From Litoreibacter sp. (GTDB taxonomy: Bacteria; Pseudomonadota; Alphaproteobacteria; Rhodobacterales; Rhodobacteraceae): DNA of 7,377 nt. The DNA lies in the NCBI GenBank assembly GCA_013042765.1, contig JABDPP010000291.1:1-7377 (forward strand), in the 5' to 3' direction. The position numbers and the translations under genes are program-made. This document shows positions 1 through 7,052 of this stretch, piece by piece (within the stretch, counting starts at the first letter, position 1; each line of letters starts with the position of its first letter). The notes under the pieces are model-generated. The model was given only the letters and a program-made list of their open reading frames with translations. It was not told the origin of the DNA and made no database searches.

Positions 1-719
1 GGGACATGGAAGGCTACGCGCATGGGCATGGGTGGGGCGTGGCGGATTACCCCAATGGGGTGCCGATGATCGAAAAGCAGACATGGGCGGCTTTTCATGG
101 CGAGCATTTCAGCAAGAAAGCGGCCCGGATCTATGCCCGTACGGTTGTGGCCCATGTGCGTCGCGCGACCGTGGGCGGCACAGCGTTCGAGAACACCCAC
201 CCGTTCGATCACGGGAAATGGATCTTCGCCCATAACGGCACGGTTCCGAATTTCGACTTGGTCCGGGAAAAGATGCTCGATCATCTCGACCCGCTGCACC
301 GTGTCGAGATCCGCGGCAGTACCGACAGCGAGCATGTGTTCCGCTACCTGATGAGCCTGTTTCTGCAACATCCGGAGCGTGGCCTTCTGGAGACCGTGCG
401 CAGCGGTCTGCGGCAGGTCATCGGCTGGGCGCACGAGATCGAGCCGGACGCGCGCGTCGGGCTCAACATCATCCTGACGGATGGCGAGCACATGGTTGGG
501 TCATGTTACAATCGCACCTTGTTTACCCTGCATCGCGATCATGTCTTCACCTGCCCGATCTGTGAAAAGCCGCATGTGCATCACAATCCCAAGACCTCCT
601 ACAAGGCGATCGAGATCGCCTCGGAGCCGATCACTAAGGAGGATGCCTGGCAACCGGTGCCGCAGGGGACGGTATTCCAGGTCTTGCCGGACTATACCCT
701 TCATTTCGAAGACCTTTGA
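1..719 (+). CDS. Class II glutamine amidotransferase (5'-truncated by window edge)
   Basis: Class II (Ntn-type) glutamine amidotransferases of the YafJ/EgtC-like group release ammonia from glutamine for an acceptor; the acceptor here is unknown. The frame is open from base 3 through the first internal ATG at base 6 to TGA at 717-719, giving about 238 visible residues. Family landmarks appear in order: GHGWGVADY near the start, AHVRRATVG, NTHPF, WIFAHNG and RGSTDSE. These match the glutamine-binding and oxyanion regions of the fold. The catalytic Cys normally follows the initiator Met, about 30-40 residues before the GHGWG block, so it must lie upstream of the window and the ATG at 6 is not the true start. 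A CPIC-EKP-HVHH cluster (bases 552-584) resembles a metal-binding knuckle. No membrane segment or signal peptide is seen. The gene converges on the proline-rich ORF, leaving 17 bp between the two stops. Family assignment is firm; substrate is not. Confidence 0.9.
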   Translation, partial: DMEGYAHGHGWGVADYPNGVPMIEKQTWAAFHGEHFSKKAARIYARTVVAHVRRATVGGTAFENTHPFDHGKWIFAHNGTVPNFDLVREKMLDHLDPLHRVEIRGSTDSEHVFRYLMSLFLQHPERGLLETVRSGLRQVIGWAHEIEPDARVGLNIILTDGEHMVGSCYNRTLFTLHRDHVFTCPICEKPHVHHNPKTSYKAIEIASEPITKEDAWQPVPQGTVFQVLPDYTLHFEDL

Positions 720-736
720 GATCCTGTTGCCCCGCG

Positions 737-946
737 TCAGGGCAGGACGTCCTCGGCGGGAAGTTCTGGATCGGGAAACTCGGGGTAGGGGCCGGGTTGC
801 GGCTCTTCCGGGGTGACAGGCCCGGGATCCGGATCAAAGGGCTGCGGAGTTTCCGGCACGCTTGGCTTGGGTGTTGGATCGGTGGGCTGAGGCAGTTCAG
901 GATCCTGCAGCCAAAAGGGATCGCGGTTGGGCTGATCGGGCATCAT
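737..946 (-). CDS. Small acidic proline-rich protein, unknown function
   Basis: I do not recognise a named family. The 69-residue product holds 24 Pro, about 15 Asp/Glu and only two basic residues (Arg8, Lys27). It is made almost wholly of short P-x, P-x-x and D-P/E-P units from residue 16 to the end, so it should be extended and disordered. It has no Cys, signal peptide or membrane segment. Two ATGs stand in tandem at 946 and 943; a GGAG at 960-957 lies 10 nt before the first and 13 nt before the second, so I take the first. It follows the kinase gene after 85 bp that include a hairpin, so it may be read through from that operon or start separately. Low-complexity GC-rich DNA can produce such an ORF by chance, and a plus-strand ORF overlaps it, but ordinary codon choice and the RBS favour this strand. 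Confidence 0.5.
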   Translation of the reverse strand: MMPDQPNRDPFWLQDPELPQPTDPTPKPSVPETPQPFDPDPGPVTPEEPQPGPYPEFPDPELPAEDVLP

Positions 947-984
947 GGCGCCAGTGCTCCATTTCTGTTGTTCATATCTGACGA

Positions 985-1014
985 GGTCGCAGGTAATTTA
1001 GCTGGCCTGCGACC
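985..1014 (-). terminator. Perfect 9-bp hairpin after the kinase gene, possible terminator
   Basis: GGTCGCAGG at 985-993 and CCTGCGACC at 1006-1014 are exact reverse complements around a 12-nt AT-rich loop. In the minus-strand transcript the hairpin begins 17 nt after the kinase stop codon and ends 38 nt before the proline-rich ORF. It lacks a following U-tract (next bases are TCGTCAGATATG), so it is not a classic intrinsic terminator. It could slow transcription, protect the 3' end of the operon mRNA or assist factor-dependent termination. The inverted repeat itself is seen directly; the role is inferred. Confidence 0.5.
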
Positions 1015-1031
1015 GGCGGCCTTGAGGGAGG

Positions 1032-2090
1032 TCAAGCCGGGCGCCCAAGACCACAAAGGCGTTCGGCAACGGCGAAGTATTTCAGCCCCAGGGGTTCCCA
1101 TTTTTCCGGCGACCTGGGGTGTGGGTGCAGGAGATGAGCGAGGCACAAGCGGGCGCGCAACAGGGCATGGATGACCTCGTATTGCAGCAGCAGCCGGCGG
1201 GACGGATGGTCCCGCAGCTTCAGTTTCAGTGCATTGATCAGAAGCGGCTTGATCCATGGCGCACCGAGTAGATCACATTCCATCCCGAGAAATACGATCT
1301 CGCTGAACGGGTCCAGCAGGCGCAGGTTGCGGTTGAATTCGAGACAATCGAAGATGACCGGCGGGCTTTGCAGGCAGACATGTTCGGGGCGCAGATCGCC
1401 GTGGCACTCGCGGATCCGCCCCTGCGCGGCACGTTCCGAGAGCAGTTTCAGATGCGCCGGAAGCCCGCGGTCGAACCGGTCGAGGACTGCTTTGAAACGT
1501 GACCTGTGCTGACCGAATTGCGGATCGAGCAGGGTTTTGCGGCACAGTCTCTGCTGGTCCTGCAACAGGGTCATGAGTTCTCTGCCGGTCAGGTTGGAGC
1601 GGGGGGCTGCCTTGTAGAACTCCACCAGCTTGCAGGCCAGCTCGTCAACCAAGACCCCAAGTACGGTCTCGTCGCCGTAACAGGTCCGGATCATGAAGCT
1701 CAGCATCCGGTGTTCGGGCAGGCGCTTCATCTTGACCATCCAGTCGTGGGTCCGTCCCGGTCCGCGCAGGGTGACCTCGCCGGTGGGGCTCTCAAAGATC
1801 CGCTGCGCACCGAGATAGATCCTGGGCGCGAGGCGCCGGTTGAGGTCGATCTCGGTCAGAGTGTTGTCCTGCCGGGCGCGCAGGCTGGTCAGGTCCTGCA
1901 GGTCGTCACGGACGGGTTTTTTCACCTTGTAGACATGGGTTGCGGTCAAAAAAACCCAGGATTTGCTGGTTTCGATCACCTCGATGGTGTTCTGGTCTGG
2001 TGCGGGGGGCGGTTTCAGAAGGGCACCCAGAGTCGGGGGTACGGCCACGGCCGGTCCGAGTTCAAGCGGAGGAGGCCTATTCCTTGACAT
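1032..2090 (-). CDS. APH-fold small-molecule kinase (COG2187-like), coupled to importer operon
   Basis: This 352-residue protein has the aminoglycoside/choline kinase fold and best resembles the phosphotransferase half of COG2187 proteins, without their P-loop ATPase half. Visible parts, numbered from the ATG at 2090: VYKVKKP (about 53-59) as the ATP-contacting Lys strand; MVKMKRLP (about 118-125); the catalytic loop HGDLRPEH (230-237) with catalytic Asp232; and VIFDCLEFN (245-253), where Asp248 is the DFG-equivalent metal ligand. The Asn that usually ends the HGDxxxxN loop is His here. The frame is open to an ATG at 2258, but that start would lie deep inside the permease gene and adds a low-quality Arg/Ser-rich stretch. 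ATG 2090 overlaps the permease stop by 14 bp; ATG 2102 is an alternative. No strong SD precedes it, which fits translational coupling. Substrate is unknown; antibiotic resistance should not be assumed. A role on the imported solute is inference from position. Confidence 0.8.
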   Translation of the reverse strand: MSRNRPPPLELGPAVAVPPTLGALLKPPPAPDQNTIEVIETSKSWVFLTATHVYKVKKPVRDDLQDLTSLRARQDNTLTEIDLNRRLAPRIYLGAQRIFESPTGEVTLRGPGRTHDWMVKMKRLPEHRMLSFMIRTCYGDETVLGVLVDELACKLVEFYKAAPRSNLTGRELMTLLQDQQRLCRKTLLDPQFGQHRSRFKAVLDRFDRGLPAHLKLLSERAAQGRIRECHGDLRPEHVCLQSPPVIFDCLEFNRNLRLLDPFSEIVFLGMECDLLGAPWIKPLLINALKLKLRDHPSRRLLLQYEVIHALLRARLCLAHLLHPHPRSPEKWEPLGLKYFAVAERLCGLGRPA

Positions 2091-3354
2091 AGGGTTTGCC
2101 ATCGGCTGCTGGCGGTCGGGCGCGACCGACAAGGCCCGCCACGACGATGATGGTTGCCACGTAGGGTGCCATCGCGAGGAATTCGGACGGGATCGGAACA
2201 CCAAGCAGCGCCAGCTTCTGCTGCAGCGAGTCCGCAAAGCCGAAGACCAGCGCGGCACAGAAGGCGCCCACCGGGTGCCAGCGCCCGAAAATCATGGCCG
2301 CCAGCCCGATGAAGCCGCGTCCGCCAGTCATTCCTTCGTCGAACCGCCCGACCGAGCCCAGCGTGAACCATGCGCCGCCGAAGCCTGCCACCATGCCGCC
2401 CAGCGTGACGTTGATGTAACGGGTCCGGTAGACATTGACGCCCAGCGTATCGGCCGCGCGCGGGTGTTCGCCCACGGCGCGGGCTCTGAGGCCCATGCGG
2501 GTGTGAAACAGGTAGTATGTCGCCACGACCACCATGACGATCGCCCCGTAGACAAATATGTTTTGCTGGAAGAACACCGGCCCGATCACAGGGATATCGC
2601 CGAGGATGGGGATCTTGATGGCGCGAAACACCGGCGCATTGTTGAGGAAGCGGTGTTCCTGGAAGATCTGCGAACTGACATAGGAGGTTAGTCCCAGCAC
2701 GAAGAGATTGATCACCACGCCCGCGATGATCTGGTCCATCCGGTATGTGACGACCAGCGCTGCGAGGATGAAGCCGAAGAGCCCGCCGATCCCGACAGCG
2801 GCCGCCAGCCCGCCGATGCCACCCAGAAGCGATCCGACAAGCGCGCCGGTGAAGGCACCCGCCAGTAGCATCCCTTCAATGGCGATATTGATCACTGCCA
2901 CCCGTTCGCAGAGCACGCCGGCCAGCCCGCCAAGCGCGATCGGCATAGCGCGCACCAGCGTGGCCTGGAGCATGCCCGTCAGGGAGAATGCCTTGCCCGC
3001 CGTGGCCCAGACAAGGAAGGCCGCAACCGCGATGAGCAGGCCGAGGCCCAGCGAGACGGAAGTCCAGCGTGCGCCGCCCCTGAGAAACTGACGAACGCCG
3101 AGGAAGGCCAGCAGCGCAGCCGCGATCTGGATGGAGAGCTCCGCCGGCACGGCGAGATCCGACAGGGGAATGGCGTCGGTGGGGCGTGACAGCCGGAATG
3201 TGGCGATGCCCGAACTGTCCGGCGCGAAAACCAGTGCCGCGAGTGCTGCCAGTGCAAGCAGGATCACGCCATTGGTGCGGGCCTGACGGTTGCGGCCTGT
3301 GTCTATCCGCGGTGCTGCCGTTTCGGAGGTAGGTTCCTCGGTTGTCATGCTCAT
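2077..3354 (-). CDS. BMP-type nucleoside ABC transporter, second permease (NupQ/YufQ-like)
   Basis: This inner-membrane permease of the BMP/PnrA-linked importer (branched-chain permease superfamily) pairs with the permease encoded just upstream to form the translocation path. The 425-residue product carries family blocks INIAIEGMLLAGAF (155-168), YRMDQIIAGVVINLF (204-218), the cytoplasmic loop RARAVGEHPRAADTLGVNV (290-308) and GFIGLAAMIFGRWHPVGA (347-364). Many hydrophobic helices are evident. It has a polar head of about 27 residues and three extra hydrophobic stretches (about 28-44, 74-91 and 97-118) before the conserved core, making it longer than the roughly 320 residues I recall for Firmicutes homologues. 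ATG 3354 is preferred because GGGAGGGG at 3371-3364 lies 9 nt ahead; this SD is formed by the last codons of the first permease, which ends 6 bp upstream. A second ATG at 3348 is less well spaced. Confidence 0.93.
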   Translation of the reverse strand: MSMTTEEPTSETAAPRIDTGRNRQARTNGVILLALAALAALVFAPDSSGIATFRLSRPTDAIPLSDLAVPAELSIQIAAALLAFLGVRQFLRGGARWTSVSLGLGLLIAVAAFLVWATAGKAFSLTGMLQATLVRAMPIALGGLAGVLCERVAVINIAIEGMLLAGAFTGALVGSLLGGIGGLAAAVGIGGLFGFILAALVVTYRMDQIIAGVVINLFVLGLTSYVSSQIFQEHRFLNNAPVFRAIKIPILGDIPVIGPVFFQQNIFVYGAIVMVVVATYYLFHTRMGLRARAVGEHPRAADTLGVNVYRTRYINVTLGGMVAGFGGAWFTLGSVGRFDEGMTGGRGFIGLAAMIFGRWHPVGAFCAALVFGFADSLQQKLALLGVPIPSEFLAMAPYVATIIVVAGLVGRARPPAADGKPYVKE

Positions 3355-3360
3355 GGCGTG

Positions 3361-4494
3361 CTACCCCTCCCGTCCCGTTGTTTTGCGAAACCCCCAAGGG
3401 AATATCGCGCGGACCAGCAGAGGGGCCGCGATGAAGACGATGATCAGGGCCTGAATGATCCCGATCAGATCAATGCTGACGCCAGCATCGACCTGCATCT
3501 GGCGTCCGCCAGCCTCCAGTGCCCCGAAGAGTAGCCCGGCAAGGAGGACCCCTACCGGATGGGAGCGTCCCAGAAGCGCCACCGCGATCGCGTCAAAGCC
3601 GATCCCCGCAGAGAAACCCGGTGTTGCGCGGCCCAGTACGCCCAGAACCTGATTGGCGCCGGCCAGGCCGGCCAGAGCGCCCGCGGTGGCCATGGCGGCG
3701 ACGATGACGATGCCGGAGCGGATGCCTGCAAAACGCGCGGCCTCGGCATTCTCGCCACTGGCGCGGAACTCGAAACCGATTTTCGAGCGGAACAGGATCC
3801 AGTAAACGACGACCACCGCGAGCAGTACCAGAAAGACCCCGGCATGGACCCGCAGGTTCGGATCGATCGCTGACAGTAGGCGGGGCAGTTCGGCGGCCTC
3901 GGGGACCGATTTGGAGATCGGGTCGGCGCGCCCCTCCTTCTGGACTGAGGGAAGGCGCAGCATGTAGTCAAGCAGCCGGTAGGAGATCAGATTCAGCATG
4001 ATCGTGGTGATCACCTCATGGGCCCCGGTGGCCGCCCTGAGCGCACCCGCGATCGACGCGTACAAGGCCCCGGCCAGTGCGCCTGCCAGAAGCGATAGTG
4101 GCAGCAGGGCCATTGGGGACAGGCTCGAGAAACTGAAACCCACGACCACGGCTGCCATGCCGCCCATCAATATCTGGCCCTCGGCCCCGATATTGAAGAG
4201 ACCGGCACGAAACCCCAGCGCAAGGCCGAGCCCGGCGAGAACCAGCGGGGCGGCGGCGGTCAGGGTCTCGGACACCGCGTTCAGCGAGCCCACGGAACCC
4301 TCCAGCAGGGCGACGTAGGATTGGGCGATCCGCGCGGGTTCCACATTTGTGGCAAGCATGATCAGCGCGCCCAGAATGAGGGCTACGATCACCGCGAATA
4401 TCGGAACAACGACCAGATCCTCGAAGCGGCTGCGCCCACCGCGCTGCGCCTTCAGAAGATGGTTAAGGGACATGGTTTGCTGCGTCTCGTTCAC
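3361..4494 (-). CDS. BMP-type nucleoside ABC transporter, first permease (NupP/YufP-like)
   Basis: This is the partner integral-membrane permease of the importer. The 377-residue product has a short polar N-terminus, a first helix near 28-48 and the diagnostic block LFNIGAEGQILMGG (99-112). GAHEVITTIMLN (157-168) and the cytoplasmic loop FEFRASGENAEAARFAGI (241-258) follow, the latter in the position where these permeases contact the ATPase. It closes with GFDAIAVALLGRSHPVGV (299-316). Length and motif order are normal for the family. I place the start at GTG 4494, which overlaps the ATPase stop as GTGA, a common coupling arrangement. An in-frame ATG at 4473 (residue 8) is a serious alternative and would leave an 17-bp gap. 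Neither has a strong separate SD. The last codons supply the SD of the next gene, so the two permeases are tightly coupled and probably made in matched amounts. Confidence 0.93.
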   Translation of the reverse strand: MNETQQTMSLNHLLKAQRGGRSRFEDLVVVPIFAVIVALILGALIMLATNVEPARIAQSYVALLEGSVGSLNAVSETLTAAAPLVLAGLGLALGFRAGLFNIGAEGQILMGGMAAVVVGFSFSSLSPMALLPLSLLAGALAGALYASIAGALRAATGAHEVITTIMLNLISYRLLDYMLRLPSVQKEGRADPISKSVPEAAELPRLLSAIDPNLRVHAGVFLVLLAVVVVYWILFRSKIGFEFRASGENAEAARFAGIRSGIVIVAAMATAGALAGLAGANQVLGVLGRATPGFSAGIGFDAIAVALLGRSHPVGVLLAGLLFGALEAGGRQMQVDAGVSIDLIGIIQALIIVFIAAPLLVRAIFPWGFRKTTGREG

Positions 4495-6002
4495 AGGGCC
4501 GCCCCCGCCATGGCCAGCCCGATGCTGGACTTGTTCACCGGTCCCTCCGCGGTGTCGTATTCGGCCACCACATGGCCCTTGAACATGACGAGGATCCGGT
4601 CGGCCAGCGCCATGATCTCGTCAAGTTCCGAGGAAATCAGCAGGACGCCGCAGCCCTGCTCTCGGCTCTCGATCAGGCGTTCGTGGATGTATTCGATGGA
4701 GCCCACATCGAGCCCGCGCGTGGGCTGCCCCGCGATAATCAGGCGGGCTTCACGGGACAATTCGCGCGCCACGACGAGCTTTTGCTGATTGCCGCCGGAC
4801 AAGTGCGCAACGGGTTCGAACACCGAGGGCGTGCGGACGTCGAAATCCTGCACCGCGCGGGCGGTGCTTTTGTGCACGGTGGACCAGTTGACCTGCGGGC
4901 CGCTCGAGAACCGCGAACTGTAGTAATTGTTCAGCACCATGTTCTCGGCCACCGAGAATTTCCCAATCAGGCCGGCGCGCTGACGGTCTTCGGGGATATG
5001 GGCGATGCCCATCGTGTGGCGTTTGCGGACCGAGACGCGGGTGATGTCGTGCCCGTCGAAGCGCACCGTCCCATGAGCGGCGCGACGCAGGCCGGTCAGC
5101 GTCTCGATCAGCGCGGACTGGCCGTTGCCCTGGACGCCGGCAATGCCGACGATCTCGCCGCTGCGCACATTCAGGCTAACTTGATCGACGGCGATCTCGT
5201 CATTATCGCGAAGCACCGTGAGGTCCTGCACGTCGAGCAGCACCGGACCGGGATCGACCGGCGCCTTGGCGACATCGAACGTAACCGGCCGGCCGACCAT
5301 CATTTCGGCCAGTTTCGGGCGTGTGAGTTCCGCCGGATCGCCTTCGCCGACGATCTTGCCCCGGCGCAGAACGCTGATCCGGTCGGAGATCTCAAGGATC
5401 TCGTTCAACTTGTGGGTGATGAAGACCAGGGCTTTTCCGGCGTCACGAAGGTAATCGATGATCTGGAAAAACTCCTCCACCTCCTGCGGTGTCAGTACTG
5501 CCGTTGGCTCGTCGAGGATCAGCACATCGGCGGAGCGAAACAGGACCTTGATGATCTCGACCCTTTGCTGAACGCCCACTGGCAGCGTCTCGATCAGGCC
5601 GTCGGGATCGACGTGCAGCCCGTAGGCCTCATTGATCTCGCGGACCTCCCTGCGCCCCTTTTCGAGATCGAGATGGTCTAGGAGCCCGGTGGGCTCCACC
5701 CCGAGCACGACGTTTTCGGTTACGCTGAAAACGGGCACCAGCATGAAGTGCTGATGCACCATGCCGATCCCGGCTTGGATTGCATCGGCCGGGCCCCGGA
5801 AGACGGTCGGTTCGCCGTTGATCAGGATTTCGCCCGCGTCGGGACTGTAGAGCCCGCAGAGCACATTCATCAGGGTCGACTTGCCGGCGCCATTTTCGCC
5901 CAGAAGGCCCAGCACTTCGCCCTCCCGGATGGTCAGGTCGATGCTGTCATTGGCGACGATTTCTCCAAATCGCTTGGTGATGCCGCGGAGTTCGACCTGC
6001 AT
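4491..6002 (-). CDS. BMP-type nucleoside ABC transporter, double-domain ATPase (NupO/YufO-like)
   Basis: This cytoplasmic ATPase powers the importer; two nucleotide-binding domains are fused in 503 residues, the usual length for sugar/nucleoside-type ATPases. NBD1: Walker A GENGAGKST (35-43), Q-loop MVHQHF (Gln84), a degenerate signature LPVGVQQR (140-147), Walker B LILDEPTAVL (161-170) and switch His197. NBD2: a Walker A-like GVQGNGQS (289-296) with Gln where the Lys should be, IPEDR (337-341), a canonical signature LSGGNQQK (401-408) and an altered Walker B LIIAGQPTRGLD (421-432) with Gln for the catalytic Glu. Thus one composite ATP site is canonical and the other degenerate, as known for this ATPase group. 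ATG 6002 has AAGGGAG at 6015-6009, 6 nt upstream. It follows the binding-protein gene by 21 bp and overlaps the first permease by 4 bp. Confidence 0.96.
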   Translation of the reverse strand: MQVELRGITKRFGEIVANDSIDLTIREGEVLGLLGENGAGKSTLMNVLCGLYSPDAGEILINGEPTVFRGPADAIQAGIGMVHQHFMLVPVFSVTENVVLGVEPTGLLDHLDLEKGRREVREINEAYGLHVDPDGLIETLPVGVQQRVEIIKVLFRSADVLILDEPTAVLTPQEVEEFFQIIDYLRDAGKALVFITHKLNEILEISDRISVLRRGKIVGEGDPAELTRPKLAEMMVGRPVTFDVAKAPVDPGPVLLDVQDLTVLRDNDEIAVDQVSLNVRSGEIVGIAGVQGNGQSALIETLTGLRRAAHGTVRFDGHDITRVSVRKRHTMGIAHIPEDRQRAGLIGKFSVAENMVLNNYYSSRFSSGPQVNWSTVHKSTARAVQDFDVRTPSVFEPVAHLSGGNQQKLVVARELSREARLIIAGQPTRGLDVGSIEYIHERLIESREQGCGVLLISSELDEIMALADRILVMFKGHVVAEYDTAEGPVNKSSIGLAMAGAAL

Positions 6003-6023
6003 GGCGTGCTCCCTTCGCGGGGC

Positions 6024-7052
6024 TCAGGGCGCGACCTTGATGCGGCCTTCGATAATGCCCGCTCGGATCTCTGCGAGTTCCGATTTCAGGCTCTCGGGCA
6101 CCAGCGCCTCCATGTCGTGAAATGGGGCCAGATCAACGCCGCCATTGGCCAGCGCACCGACCAGAACGCCGCCTTCGAACGTGTCGTTTCTTGCCATTTC
6201 GATGGTCTTAAGTACCGTTGCATCCATCCGCTTCATGATCGAGGTCAGGTAGACATGCCGCTTTTCCGGGTCGGTGAGGTATAGGTCGGCATCGACGCCG
6301 ATGATCTTCAGCTTTTCGATGCCCAGCTCATCGGCCAGCGCGGCGGAGCCGAGCCCGACGGGGCCTGCCACTGGCAGCACGATATCGGCGCCTTCGTCGT
6401 AAAGGTTCTGGGCAAAGGCACGCCCGTCATCGAGCGAGTCGAAATTGTTGGTGAAGAGGCCCTCGCGAGTCTCGATGCTCCAACCCAGCACAGAAACGCT
6501 GTCGCCCTTCTGCTCGTTGTAATAGTCAGCGCCGCGCACGAAGCCGTCCATGAAGATCGTCACCGGCGGGATGTTGATACCGCCGAAAACGCCGAGGATC
6601 TTGGTCTGGCTCATCCCCGCGGCGAGATAGCCTGCGAGAAACGCGGCTTCGTCGGTGGCGTAGACCTGACCCAGGATATTGGGCACCACGGGATCGTAGG
6701 CGAAGTCAACGATCGAGAAACGCTGATCGGGATTGTCGAGCGCGGCTTTCTGGGTCGCGTCGCCCAGAAGAAATCCCACTGTGACGATGAGGTCGCAATC
6801 CCCCTCGATCAGGGAATTCAGGTTCGCCTCATAGTCGGTCTCGGCCTGCGATTCCAGAAACCGGCCTTCGATGCCGAACTGTTCTTTGGCATCCAGCACG
6901 CCTTTCCATGCGGTCTGGTTGAAACTGTTGTCGTCGATCCCGCCAGTGTCGGTAACCTGACAGACGGTAAAGGCGCTCGCGGCCTGCGACATGCCGAGAA
7001 ACAGGCAGGCGAGGGCGGCGTGACGGAAAGCGGAACTCTTGTGGATAAACAT
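6024..7052 (-). CDS. BMP (PnrA-like) family periplasmic substrate-binding protein
   Basis: This is the solute receptor of the importer. The 342-residue precursor begins with a Sec signal peptide: basic start, hydrophobic ALACLFLG core, and an A-x-A cut predicted after Ala27 (SQAASA / FTV). The mature protein has the BMP hallmark DTGGIDDNSFNQTAWKG (35-51), then TVGFLLGDA (91-99), GGINIPPV (157-164) with DGFVRGADY (169-177), GVDADLYLTDP (252-262) and TSIMKRMD (270-277). In characterised PnrA/BMP proteins equivalent Asp, Asn and Lys positions bind purine nucleosides; exact solute is not readable here. Mature Cys31 and Cys86 are the only cysteines and could form a disulfide. No proper lipobox is present, so it is probably soluble rather than a lipoprotein. 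ATG 7052 has GGGAG at 7064-7060, 7 nt upstream. It is first in the operon, fitting the high expression binding proteins need. Confidence 0.95.
   Translation of the reverse strand: MFIHKSSAFRHAALACLFLGMSQAASAFTVCQVTDTGGIDDNSFNQTAWKGVLDAKEQFGIEGRFLESQAETDYEANLNSLIEGDCDLIVTVGFLLGDATQKAALDNPDQRFSIVDFAYDPVVPNILGQVYATDEAAFLAGYLAAGMSQTKILGVFGGINIPPVTIFMDGFVRGADYYNEQKGDSVSVLGWSIETREGLFTNNFDSLDDGRAFAQNLYDEGADIVLPVAGPVGLGSAALADELGIEKLKIIGVDADLYLTDPEKRHVYLTSIMKRMDATVLKTIEMARNDTFEGGVLVGALANGGVDLAPFHDMEALVPESLKSELAEIRAGIIEGRIKVAP

Noticed and set aside
720..745. Bidirectional terminator between the convergent genes
   Set aside because: TGCCC/GGGCA gives only a 5-bp stem and there is no T-run on either strand.
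716..1174. Plus-strand open frame overlapping the end of the amidotransferase and the proline-rich ORF
   Set aside because: No recognisable domain; it extends antisense into the kinase gene. The minus-strand ORF has the better RBS and composition.
1032..2090. Aminoglycoside resistance gene
   Set aside because: The fold is shared by many kinases of small metabolites. The sequence fits the COG2187-like group, not a known resistance enzyme, and no mobile element is nearby.
2091..2258. N-terminal extension of the kinase to ATG 2258
   Set aside because: It would overlap the permease gene by 182 bp and adds an Arg/Ser/Trp-rich stretch typical of out-of-frame translation.
1506..2691. Plus-strand open frames opposite the kinase and second permease
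   Set aside because: They overlap each other and two conserved minus-strand genes, and their translations resemble no protein I know.
4572..5681. Long plus-strand open frame (369 codons) opposite the ABC ATPase gene
   Set aside because: It is antisense to a fully recognisable ATPase with all motifs in place. Its translation has no family features, and long mirror frames are common in GC-rich genes.
5748..6284. Plus-strand open frame spanning the ATPase/binding-protein junction
   Set aside because: It runs across two clear minus-strand genes and their RBS; it is a shadow of codon bias.
7004..7006. Lipoprotein Cys (residue 16) in the binding-protein signal peptide
   Set aside because: The preceding residues A-L-A do not form a lipobox and the hydrophobic core before it is too short; the AxA site at 25-27 fits better.
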